The notes beneath the pieces are model-generated. The model searched no databases. It saw only the letters and a program-made list of their open reading frames with translations, and had not been told where the DNA came from. A stretch of DNA of 64,000 nt from contig CAWATZ010000018.1 in assembly GCA_963784995.1 (NCBI GenBank), positions 99,603-163,602 on the forward strand. Reading direction: 5' to 3'. The stretch is from CAWATZ01 sp963784995 (GTDB taxonomy: Bacteria > Planctomycetota > Planctomycetia > Gemmatales > Gemmataceae). Made by a program: the position numbers and the translations under genes. Shown here one piece after another: positions 8,363 to 16,641 of the stretch. Numbering within the stretch: position 1 is the stretch's first letter; every line of letters begins with the position of its first letter.

Positions 8363-10120
8363 ATGGCCGTTCTGCGTGACCTGAGCAGCAACCGGGAGTA
8401 TCCCTTGCGGGGCAAGATCACCCTGGTGGGACGCGATCCGACCTGCGACATCGTGGTCGGCACCGAGCGGACCTCCTGGAGGCACGCCCTGATCTTTTAC
8501 TCCAGCAAGGGCTACGCCATCGAGGACCTCGACAGCGTCAACGGAACGCTCGTCAACGGCCGGCGCATCCAGCAGCGGACCGATCTGCACGCGCGCGACC
8601 GGGTCGAAATCCCCGGCTTGCAGGTCGTCTTTTACGACGACAATCCCCCGGCGACTTCGCCCGGCGAGCCTGCACCGGCAAGTCAGGACGTGGTCGCCAC
8701 GGACTCCCGGGTTGAGCAAGCCACACCCGAGCCGCTGCTGCCTCTGGGAAAGGCCCCTCGCAAGGAGGAAGCCGAGGGAGGGGCCTCGGCTTCCTCTTTC
8801 CTCCTGCCGGCTTCCTCCTTCCGCGGCGGCGACGATCAGGACGAACTGTCGATCCTCTCGTCTCTGGAGGTCGGCGGCGCCGGCCGGCTGGAGGTGCGTC
8901 CCGAGGCCAAGCTGCGGGCCATCCTGGAAATCTCCCAGGCGCTCAGCGACACCCTGCAGCTGAACGAGGGGCTGGTACACGTCCTCGATCGGTTGTTCAG
9001 CATCTTCCCGCACGCCGACCGCGGCTTTATCCTGCTGCGCGACAGCGACACGGGACAGTTCACCTGCAAGGCGGTGCGCAACCGCTTGCCCGGCGCCAGC
9101 GGCGAACTGCCCCTCAGCCAGAACATCCTCAACCATGCCCTCACCTCGGGCCGGGCCATCCTCAGCGCCGACGCCGGCCATGACGCGCGCTTCGATCCCT
9201 TCCAGAGCATTCAGCGCTTCCGCATCGGCTCGATCATGTGTGTGCCGATCCTGTCCGGGACCGGCGAACGCTTCGGCATCATCCAGATCGACACGCGCGA
9301 CAAACGGCACCCCTTCTGCGAGGAAGACCTGGAGGTGCTGATCGCCGCCACGACCATGACCGCCCGTGCGGTGGAACTGGCCCGCTGGCACCGGCAGCAG
9401 AGCGACCTGGAGGCAGCCACGCGCATCCAGAAGAGCTTCCTGCCGGCGAACCGGCCGCAGGTCCCCGGCCTGAGCTTCTTCGATTACTACGCCCCGGCCC
9501 GGGTGATCGGCGGCGATTACTTCGACTACGTGCCGCTCCCCGACCGCCGGCTGGGCGTGGCCCTTGGGGACGTCAGCGGCAAGGGGATCTCCGCGGCCCT
9601 GCTGATGGCCCGGCTGTCGGCCGCGGTGCGTTTCAGCCTGGCGACGGAGCCGAGCCTGGCCCAGACCGTCGGCCGACTCAACAATCTGATGATGCAGGTC
9701 GAGGCCGACCACTTCATCACCTTCGTGGCTGCGGTCATTGACCTGAGCGATTACTCGATGACGCTGGTCAACGCCGGCCATCCGCCCGTGCTGCGCAAGC
9801 ACGGCGTCCACGGCGAGGTCCACGAGATCGGCGAGCCCCAGGTCGGGCTGCCCCTGGGTGTCTACGATCGGCCCTACGAGGAAGTCCGGATGCAGCTGCA
9901 GCCCGGCGACACGCTGGTGTTCTACACCGACGGCATCACCGAGGCCCGCAATCCCGCGGGCGATTTCTACGGCAGCGATCGGCTGCGCAGCCTGGTCGAG
10001 TCAGGCCCGACGGAGGCGGCCCCGCTGGGTGAGGCCATTCTCGCTGAGGTTCGCCGTTTCGCCGCGGGGCGCTTGCAGAGCGACGACCTGACCCTGGTGT
10101 GCCTCAGCCGGCATTCATAA
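8363..10120 (+). CDS. FHA-GAF-PP2C (SpoIIE/RsbU-type) serine phosphatase
   Basis: About 585 residues. An N-terminal FHA domain (roughly 1-95; LVGRDPTCDIVV, SVNGTLVNGR) would bind phosphothreonine. It is followed by a Pro/Ala-rich linker, a GAF sensor domain (about 205-340) and a C-terminal PP2C-type phosphatase with GDYFDYVPL, ALGDVSGKGISAAL, LVNAGHPPVL and LVFYTDGITEARN holding the metal-binding Asp residues. By family role it dephosphorylates the STAS antagonist encoded upstream. FHA plus GAF suggests that kinase signalling and a small ligand both control it. ATG 8363 is chosen because GGGAGAG precedes it; a GTG at 8348 is the alternative. The palindromic element at 8096-8342 separates it from its partners. 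Confidence 0.93.
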   Translation: MAVLRDLSSNREYPLRGKITLVGRDPTCDIVVGTERTSWRHALIFYSSKGYAIEDLDSVNGTLVNGRRIQQRTDLHARDRVEIPGLQVVFYDDNPPATSPGEPAPASQDVVATDSRVEQATPEPLLPLGKAPRKEEAEGGASASSFLLPASSFRGGDDQDELSILSSLEVGGAGRLEVRPEAKLRAILEISQALSDTLQLNEGLVHVLDRLFSIFPHADRGFILLRDSDTGQFTCKAVRNRLPGASGELPLSQNILNHALTSGRAILSADAGHDARFDPFQSIQRFRIGSIMCVPILSGTGERFGIIQIDTRDKRHPFCEEDLEVLIAATTMTARAVELARWHRQQSDLEAATRIQKSFLPANRPQVPGLSFFDYYAPARVIGGDYFDYVPLPDRRLGVALGDVSGKGISAALLMARLSAAVRFSLATEPSLAQTVGRLNNLMMQVEADHFITFVAAVIDLSDYSMTLVNAGHPPVLRKHGVHGEVHEIGEPQVGLPLGVYDRPYEEVRMQLQPGDTLVFYTDGITEARNPAGDFYGSDRLRSLVESGPTEAAPLGEAILAEVRRFAAGRLQSDDLTLVCLSRHS

Positions 10121-10132
10121 TTTCAAAAATCA

Positions 10133-10209
10133 AACCACGGATAACACGGATAACACGGATAAAACTTGGGTTGTTGTTCTTATCCGTGTTATCCGTGTTA
10201 TCCGTGGTT
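10133..10209. repeat. 30-bp inverted repeat, probable bidirectional terminator
   Basis: Arms 10133-10162 and 10180-10209 are perfect reverse complements, built from the repeated unit GGATAACAC. It lies between the convergent phosphatase and UbiD-family genes. Confidence 0.85.
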
Positions 10210-10221
10210 GAATTCATGACT

Positions 10222-12081
10222 TCAGAGAATCTTGTACAACGGCCCTCCCGGAGCCGCCATCGCTTCGACGCGCTTGACCAGGGCGGGGTCGTCCTCCAGC
10301 GGCGGCGCGTGGTGCGGCTTGATCCGGGCGTCGATCACCAGCGAGCCTGTGCAGCCCCAGTGCTTCTCGTGGGTGAAGGCCCCGATGCCACAGACGTCCG
10401 CCGCCGGGTTGGAGCGCGTGAACGTCACCCAGATCCAGTTGTTCAGCGTCTCGGCGGCAAATTCGCTGTCGTCCACCAGCAGCAGCAAGGGAAACGCGTT
10501 GATCGGGTCGCCGGGACGGTAGAACGTACAGAAGCGCTCCACGTCGGCCGGCGGAGATGCCGCCTGGGCCGGGTATTTCGGCGCCTGGATGGCCAGGATG
10601 CCGGGCAAGCAGATCCGCGGTTCGGAGAACCCCTCGGGCAGACGCAGGTTCGCGGGAAGCTCGGCGGCCAGCTGCCGGCGTTTGGGACCGGCCGCGGCCA
10701 GGACCACCTTGGAGCCGGAGTTCAGGCCGGTGCCGCTGTAATCCAGCGTGTCGATGGTGGTGCAGGTCTGGAAGTGCAGGTCGGTGCGGAAGTCGATGCG
10801 CTCCAGCAGGTGCATCAGGAACGCGGGAATGTCGTGAATGTCCAGCTTGGGGTTGTCCTCGCGGGCCACGATCAGCAGGTACTTGGCCAGCGACAGCTGC
10901 CCCTGGCCGAGGATGGCATTGGCGATGGTCAGCAGTTCCTGGGGCCTGCGTTCCCGGGCATAAGGGACATAACGCTCGCTGCCGATGGCCAGCAACAGCG
11001 GATGGACGCCGGCGGCATCGACCGCGTGGATGGCGTGGACCCCGTGAACCACCGTGGGAATGACCGGGCCAGTCAGCTCGTGGATGATCGCGCCAAAGCT
11101 GGTGTCCTCCTGCGGCGGCCGGCCGACCACGGTGAAAGGCCAGATGGCCCCGGGACGGTGATAGACGCGCTCGACGTTCAGCACCGGGAAATCGTGGACC
11201 AGGCTGTAGTAGCCGAGATGATCGCCGAACGGTCCCTCGGGCAATTGCTTGTCGGGGTCCACGGTGCCGACGATGCAGAAATCGGCCTCCGCGGGGATCG
11301 GCAGGAAGGGGTGTTTGCCGCCCTGCAGGGGCGGCTGCACCAGGCTGAGGCGCCGGCCTCCCAGGGCCCCGGCGAAGGCCAACTCGGGCAGGCCCTCGGG
11401 CAGCGGCATCACCGCCGACAGGATCAGGGCCGGCGGGCCGCCGACGATGACGTTGACCCGGAAGGGCACGCCGCGTTCCAGGGCCCTGGCATGGTGGACG
11501 CCGATGCCGCGGTGGATCTGGTAGTGCAGACCGACCTGGCAATCCGGCTCGTACTGGCCGCCCGAGAGCTGGACGCGATACATCCCCAGGTTGGAGTGCC
11601 GCCAGCCCGGCCGGGCCGCGTCCTCGGTGTAGACCAGCGGCAAGGTGGCGAAGGCGCCGCCGTCCCTGGGCCAGCACTGGAGGTGGGGCAGCTTGCTGAT
11701 GGTCGTTTCCCCGGCCAGGATGGGGCCCTTGCGGACGAATTTGGGCAGGGTGTGCCAGAGCGTGGAGGGGATGTCGCGATACCGCCAGGGGTCCTTCCAG
11801 AAGGCGCCCGGATCGATCTTCAACTCGACCAGGTGCCGCACCGCTTCCAGGGTATCGCGGAAGAGAAAGCGCGTTCGCTCCAGGGTGCCGAACAGGTTGC
11901 TGACCATCGGGAAGTCGCAGCCCTTGACGCGCGAAAAATACAGGGCCGGCCCGCCTTCCTGGTAGACCCGGCGATGGATCAGGGCCATCTCCAGATACGG
12001 GTCCACCTCCACGTCGATGCGCCGTAACTGACCGGTCCGCTCCAGGTCGGCGACACAGTCCCTCAAGGTGCGATAGCCCAT
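10222..12081 (-). CDS. UbiD family (de)carboxylase
   Basis: About 619 residues, in the upper range for UbiD enzymes, which use prenylated FMN for reversible decarboxylation of aromatic or unsaturated acids. The conserved PEGPFGDHLGYYS block, the family's E-x-PFG-(E/D) motif, is clear. The N-terminal block (LRDCVADLERTGQLRRID) and a C-terminal WVTFTRSNPAADV also match the family. The specific substrate cannot be read from sequence. No ubiX-like prenyltransferase gene is nearby. ATG 12081 is preferred because GAGGGTGGAG lies just before it; the ATG at 12117 would add 12 residues. Confidence 0.92.
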   Translation of the reverse strand: MGYRTLRDCVADLERTGQLRRIDVEVDPYLEMALIHRRVYQEGGPALYFSRVKGCDFPMVSNLFGTLERTRFLFRDTLEAVRHLVELKIDPGAFWKDPWRYRDIPSTLWHTLPKFVRKGPILAGETTISKLPHLQCWPRDGGAFATLPLVYTEDAARPGWRHSNLGMYRVQLSGGQYEPDCQVGLHYQIHRGIGVHHARALERGVPFRVNVIVGGPPALILSAVMPLPEGLPELAFAGALGGRRLSLVQPPLQGGKHPFLPIPAEADFCIVGTVDPDKQLPEGPFGDHLGYYSLVHDFPVLNVERVYHRPGAIWPFTVVGRPPQEDTSFGAIIHELTGPVIPTVVHGVHAIHAVDAAGVHPLLLAIGSERYVPYARERRPQELLTIANAILGQGQLSLAKYLLIVAREDNPKLDIHDIPAFLMHLLERIDFRTDLHFQTCTTIDTLDYSGTGLNSGSKVVLAAAGPKRRQLAAELPANLRLPEGFSEPRICLPGILAIQAPKYPAQAASPPADVERFCTFYRPGDPINAFPLLLLVDDSEFAAETLNNWIWVTFTRSNPAADVCGIGAFTHEKHWGCTGSLVIDARIKPHHAPPLEDDPALVKRVEAMAAPGGPLYKIL

Positions 12082-12135
12082 GCGCTCCACCCTCAATGAC
12101 CACGGCTCCCAGGTCATTGTAGGCGGCTCAGGTCG

Positions 12136-13527
12136 TCAAAAGCGGACCTCGAAGCCGAAGCTGAATCCGGTCGCCCAGAAATCCGATGTCTTGAGCGGCG
12201 CCAGGGGATTGAGCGGATTGCTGTTCATTCCGGGGGTGCCGCCGAACAGGACGTTCTGGGTGATGTCCACGTTGCGGCTGATCTGGTCGCCGGGCCGCAT
12301 CCAGCCGGTGGCGTAAAGGAAGTTGAAGCCCAGGTTGCAACTGATGAAGTCGTTGATAGCATAGCTGCCCTGCAGCTGGAACTCGGGCACCGCGGTGAAG
12401 ACATTGCGGCGCGTCGAGCCGATGTTGCTCGGCTGGGCGAAAATGCCGCCGGCGTAGCTGCCGGTGGGAACGCCGAAGGCATTGTTGCTAATGTTGGTTG
12501 TGCCGCTGATGTTCAGCGTTTCCGCGGTATTGCCCAGGGCCAGCTTGACGGCCCCCTCGACGGCGAACCGTCCCAGGGCGCACCCCAGACGAGTGCCGAG
12601 CTGCGCGCCGGCGAAGGTGTTGCGCGTGGAGAAGCCATCATTCAGGGTAGCCGTGCCGCCGGTGAGGGGGTCGGTCAGGTTCGCTTGCAGACCGATCGAC
12701 TCCACCAGATCGAGGTTGCGGAAACCGACCAGCAGCTGCCAGTAGGCAAAGTCCCCCTGCGCCAGGCCGATGAGGGCGTTGGCTTCCACTCCATAGAACT
12801 GGCTTTTGGCCGACACCTGATAGCTGGCCGGGTTGGTGCCGTTGTTGAGCGTCGTCTCGCCGAGGGCGAAGTTGGCACCACTGGGGTTGGCCCCGGTCAA
12901 GGGAGCCGGGATACCGATGTCGTTGGGCCCGAAGGGAATGGTGGCGCTGAACGGGACGCCGACAATGGGAGGGTTGATACCGTCGGAGGAGGCGCTGTAG
13001 GAGATGGTGCTGTTTTGCAGCACGAAACCGCTGGCCTCGAAGCCGAGGCTCCGCCCCGAATCGACCCAGCCGCCCACGGTGAACCGGCCGCCACTCAGGG
13101 CGCCGAAGTTCAGCCCATTGCTGGAGCCGCTGCCAAAGAGGACTTGCGTGCCCGTCTGGTTCTGGGCGGCGATGGTGGTCAGGTCGTTGTTGGCGGTCAG
13201 CAGGGCCACGGGCAGCGGTCCGCTGCGAATGAACCAGAGCAGGTAGTCGGCACTGACCCACAAGCAAGGCGCATCGCGGCCCTTGACTTCCAGAGCCCCA
13301 TCGCTGAACAGTCCGAGCGGATTCCGGCCTCCGTCCTCGGCAGGAGACACGGAGGAAGCGGCCGGGGCCGGGACGGCGGCCCGCACGCCTGCGTGCGCTC
13401 CGGCCGGCAGGCCGGCCTGCGCTTCGCTCGCGGGCTGGGCCGGCGGGGGCGTTGCGGGCGTCTGGGCCTGGGACAGGCTGACGATGAGCAGCCAACCGCC
13501 GAGGCAGCCGAGCAGTTTTGTTTGCAT
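12136..13527 (-). CDS. BBP7-family outer membrane beta-barrel protein
   Basis: About 463 residues with an N-terminal signal peptide (KLLGCLGGWLLIVSLSQAQ) followed by a Pro/Ala-rich spacer. The barrel begins at the family hallmark WVSADYLLWFIRSGPLPVAL. Alternating aromatic and polar strands continue to a C-terminal phenylalanine (FGFEVRF), as expected for BAM-inserted barrels. BBP7 proteins are largely confined to planctomycetes, which makes this a good taxonomic marker. ATG 13527 is chosen over TTG 13539 because it starts the signal peptide directly. Transcribed divergently from gltA, with a palindromic repeat between them. Confidence 0.88.
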   Translation of the reverse strand: MQTKLLGCLGGWLLIVSLSQAQTPATPPPAQPASEAQAGLPAGAHAGVRAAVPAPAASSVSPAEDGGRNPLGLFSDGALEVKGRDAPCLWVSADYLLWFIRSGPLPVALLTANNDLTTIAAQNQTGTQVLFGSGSSNGLNFGALSGGRFTVGGWVDSGRSLGFEASGFVLQNSTISYSASSDGINPPIVGVPFSATIPFGPNDIGIPAPLTGANPSGANFALGETTLNNGTNPASYQVSAKSQFYGVEANALIGLAQGDFAYWQLLVGFRNLDLVESIGLQANLTDPLTGGTATLNDGFSTRNTFAGAQLGTRLGCALGRFAVEGAVKLALGNTAETLNISGTTNISNNAFGVPTGSYAGGIFAQPSNIGSTRRNVFTAVPEFQLQGSYAINDFISCNLGFNFLYATGWMRPGDQISRNVDITQNVLFGGTPGMNSNPLNPLAPLKTSDFWATGFSFGFEVRF

Positions 13528-13556
13528 CGCGTGACCCAATCCTTTGCGGCCCTTGC

Positions 13557-13661
13557 CCCAGGGCGATGCCCTGGGCTATCCTGTTGCGCCCCTTCGGGGC
13601 GGAAGACCAAAGACAACAGCCCCGAAGGGCGCAACAGGATAGCCCAGGGCATCGCCCTGGG
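13557..13661. repeat. Dispersed inverted repeat, family CCCAGGGCGATGCCCTGGG, copy 1
   Basis: Left arm 13557-13600 and right arm 13619-13661 are near-perfect complements; each arm contains its own small palindromes (CCAGGGCGATGCCCTGG and CCCCTTCGGGG). Two further copies are at 16515-16621 and 43946-44045. It lies between divergent genes, so it is not simply a terminator. The rest of the 13528-13932 gap shows no gene. Confidence 0.93.
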
Positions 13662-13932
13662 AGTCCTGGGCGGGGGTGGGAAAAGCCCTGTAAAATCATC
13701 GGCCAAACGGAAGGGAACCTTTACAGGAATCGGAACCGACCGGGTAAAATGGGTAGCGGACCTGGCGCAGGCAACTGCTGCACGGTGTATGCCGGCGCTG
13801 TGGGCCGGGTTCCAGCGCGCGCCCTGATCCAGAAACGGCTGCGACCATTTGCTCTTCGGGGTGCTTCTTGACATAATAACCCCGTTGCCGGCGCGGGGGC
13901 GAAGTCTGTCTACGAACGTGACGAGAAACACC

Positions 13933-15087
13933 ATGAATGAGCTGGAGTTTCGGCCGGGTCTGGCTGACGTGCCTGTCGCGAAGTCGGCCATCAGTTTTAT
14001 CGATGGCAAACGGGCCCGACTGGAGTACCGGGGCATTGCGGTGGAGACGCTGGCCCGAGAAAGTGGTTTCGAGGAGACATCCTGGCTGCTGCTGAAGGGG
14101 AAGTTGCCCAGCCAGCGCGATTTGGCGAGCTTTTCCCATGAGCTTAGCCACCATCGACGACTCAAGTACAAACTGATTGACCTGATCAAGTGCCTGCCCG
14201 AGACCGGCCATCCGATGGATGCGCTGCAGGCCGGCGTCGCCGCCCTGGGGATGTTCTACCCGGCCCGCGACGTGAACAACCAGCAGAGCAACTGGGAATC
14301 GGTGGTCCGGCTGATTGCCAAGCTGCCGACCATTACCGCCGCCTTCCACCGGATGCGGCACGGCGACGAGGCCATTGAACCGCGCGACGACCTGTCGCAT
14401 GCGGCCAACTTTTACTACATGCTCACCGAGAAGGAGCCGTCGCCGGCCATCACGCGGGTGCTGGACGCCTGCCTGGTGCTTCACGCCGAGCACACCATGA
14501 ACGCCTCGACGTTCAGTGGTCGGGTCACCGGCTCGACCCGGGCCAATCCGTACACGGTGGTCAGTTCGGCCATCGGCACCCTGACCGGTCCGCTGCACGG
14601 CGGCGCCAACGAGCAAGTGCTGGCGATGCTGGACGAGATCCCGTCCGTCGAGGAGGTCCAGCCCTGGCTGCAGCGCAAGGTGGAGGCTGATCCCAAGTAC
14701 AAGATCATGGGTTTCGGTCATCGGGTGTACAAGGTGAAGGACCCCCGGGCCACGGTGCTGCAGGAGCTGGCCGAAAACGTCTTCGTAGAATCGGGCAGGC
14801 CGCTGAAATACCAGATCGCCGTCGAGCTGGAGCGGGTGGCGGCCAGCCCTGACTTCGAGTTCAGCAAGAAGTTCGTTTTCCCCAACGTCGATTTCTATTC
14901 CGGCATCGTCTACGAGGCGCTGGGCATTCCGCGCGACCTGTTCACGCCCATCTTCGCCATCTCGCGGGTGGCCGGCTGGCTCAGTCACTGGATTGAACAG
15001 TTGAAGGTCGATAAGATCTTCCGCCCCGAGCAGATCTACGTCGGCGACCACGACGTTCCCTACGTGCCGCTGGAGAAACGGCCCTGA
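13933..15087 (+). CDS. gltA: Citrate synthase
   Basis: 384 residues, the length of the shorter type I bacterial enzymes. It condenses acetyl-CoA with oxaloacetate at entry to the TCA cycle. The catalytic triad is visible: His about 222 in GPLHGGANEQV, His about 263 in MGFGHRVYK and Asp about 320 in FPNVDFYSG. The ATG at 13933 starts the usual N-terminus (MNELEFRPGLADVPVAKSAI); an open extension to 13849 is not supported. The next gene, serS, follows after 91 bp. A 2-methylcitrate synthase role is possible for this subfamily, but no prp genes are present. Confidence 0.95.
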   Translation: MNELEFRPGLADVPVAKSAISFIDGKRARLEYRGIAVETLARESGFEETSWLLLKGKLPSQRDLASFSHELSHHRRLKYKLIDLIKCLPETGHPMDALQAGVAALGMFYPARDVNNQQSNWESVVRLIAKLPTITAAFHRMRHGDEAIEPRDDLSHAANFYYMLTEKEPSPAITRVLDACLVLHAEHTMNASTFSGRVTGSTRANPYTVVSSAIGTLTGPLHGGANEQVLAMLDEIPSVEEVQPWLQRKVEADPKYKIMGFGHRVYKVKDPRATVLQELAENVFVESGRPLKYQIAVELERVAASPDFEFSKKFVFPNVDFYSGIVYEALGIPRDLFTPIFAISRVAGWLSHWIEQLKVDKIFRPEQIYVGDHDVPYVPLEKRP

Positions 15088-15178
15088 ACCCCGACAGAGG
15101 GAACTGTGTCCCGGAGAGCAGGGGGCGCCGGCCCTCCGCTCTCCGGTTCGCTTGATCCCTCGCTGACAGGAAAGTCCC

Positions 15179-16500
15179 ATGCTGGATGCGGATTTCGTTT
15201 ACAACAATCTCGACGCTGTCCGGACCAACTGCGTCAATCGGAACGTCAACGCCCCGGTTGATCGGGTGTGTCCGCTGTACGAGGAACGCAAGCGGCTGAT
15301 TGCTCAGAAACAGCAGCTGGAGCAGAGGGCTAACGAGTTCTCCAAGGAGACGGGGCAGCTGCTCGGCAAGGAGAAAGACCCGGCGAAAAAGGAAGCCCTG
15401 AAGCAAGCCCGCAGCGCCGAGGGCAAGGCCCTCCGGGACCAGATCGGTCCGCTCGACGCCCAGCAGAAGCAGGTCGAGGCCGACCTGAACGCGGTCCTGG
15501 CGATGATCCCCAACATGACCCACCCGGACGCCCCGGTGGGCACGACTGCCGGGGACAACAAGGTCATCAAGCGCTGGGGCGAGCCGCGACAGTTCGGCTT
15601 CAAGCCGAAAGACCACGTCGCCCTGGCCGAGGCGCTGGACCTGGTGGATTTCGAGGCCGGGGCCAGCGTGGCGGGGCAGAAGTTCTACTTCCTCAAGAAC
15701 GAGGCGGTGCTGCTGGAACTGGGTCTGATCCAGTACGCGATGCAGACGCTGATCCAGCACGGCTACACGCCGGTCATCACGCCCGACCTGGCGCGAGTCG
15801 AGGTGCTGGAGGGGATCGGCTTCATTCCCGCGATCCCAACCCGGAAACGCGGCAGGTCTACACCATCGCCGACAGCGACCTGTGTCTGGTGGCCACGGCC
15901 GAGATCACCCTGGGCGGCATGCACCGCGGCAAGACGCTCAACGACCTGGACCTGCCGCTGAAGTACGTCGGCCTGTCCCATTGCTTCCGAACCGAGGCCG
16001 GCGCTCCCGGCCGGGATGCCGGCGGACTCTACCGGGTGCATCAGTTCACCAAGGTGGAGATGTTCGCCTTCACCGCTCCCGATCAGAGCGAAGCGGTCCA
16101 CAAGGAGCTGCTGGCCATCGAGGAAGAGGTCTTTCAGGGCCTGGGCCTGCCGTATCACGTCATCGACACCTGCACCGGCGACCTGGGCGGGCCGGCCTAC
16201 CGCAAGTACGACCTGGAAGCGTGGATGCCGGGCCGCGGCGAGAAGGGCGAATACGGCGAGGTCACCAGCACGTCCAATTGCACCGATTACCAGGCCCGCC
16301 GGCTCGACATCCGCTCCAAGAGGCCCGGCCAGAAGGGGACGCACTTTGTCCATACGCTCAACGGCACGGCAGTCGCGGTGACAAGGGCGATCCTGGCCAT
16401 TCTCGAGAATTACCAGCAGGACGATGGCTCGGTGGAGATTCCAAAGGTGCTGCGTCCGTGGGTGGGGAAAGAACGGATCGCACCGCGTAAAATGAAGTGA
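15179..16500 (+). CDS. serS: Seryl-tRNA synthetase, interrupted by one frameshift
   Basis: Class II synthetase that charges tRNA-Ser and tRNA-Sec with serine. The N-terminal coiled-coil tRNA-binding arm (about 1-110), motif 2 (FRTEAGAPGRDAGGLYRVHQ) and motif 3 region (STSNCTDYQARR, then HTLNGTAVAVTRAILAILEN) are all present. Start ATG 15179 has AGGAAAG upstream. The frame breaks at 15827-15830: reading CCCC instead of CCC there restores the family sequence IPRDPNPETRQVYTIADSDL and joins the two halves without loss. The gene is normally essential and single-copy, so a base-calling error in a C run is more likely than true inactivation. Confidence 0.93.
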
Positions 16501-16514
16501 GAGCAACCCAGTAA

Positions 16515-16621
16515 CCCAGGGCGATGCCCTGGGCTATCCTGTTGTGCCCCTTCGGGGCGGAAGACTGGCCTCTCTTTGCCCCGAAGGGGCGCAACAGGAT
16601 AGCCCAGGGCAGCGCCCTGGG
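16515..16621. repeat. Dispersed inverted repeat, family CCCAGGGCGATGCCCTGGG, copy 2
   Basis: The left arm starts at 16515 and the right arm ends at 16621, with GCCCCTTCGGGGC at the inner end. It matches the copy at 13557-13661 except for a few substitutions (for example GTTGTGCC for GTTGCGCC). It lies between the co-directional serS and uvrC genes. Confidence 0.92.
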
Positions 16622-16641
16622 TAACCGACCGCCGGTCCCTT

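Noticed and set aside
10099..12027. A 642-codon frame opposite the UbiD-family gene
   Set aside because: Antisense shadow; its first residues translate the palindrome at 10133-10209.
13868..13873. TTGACA upstream of gltA as a possible -35 element
   Set aside because: No matching -10 hexamer at the proper spacing, so no promoter was called.
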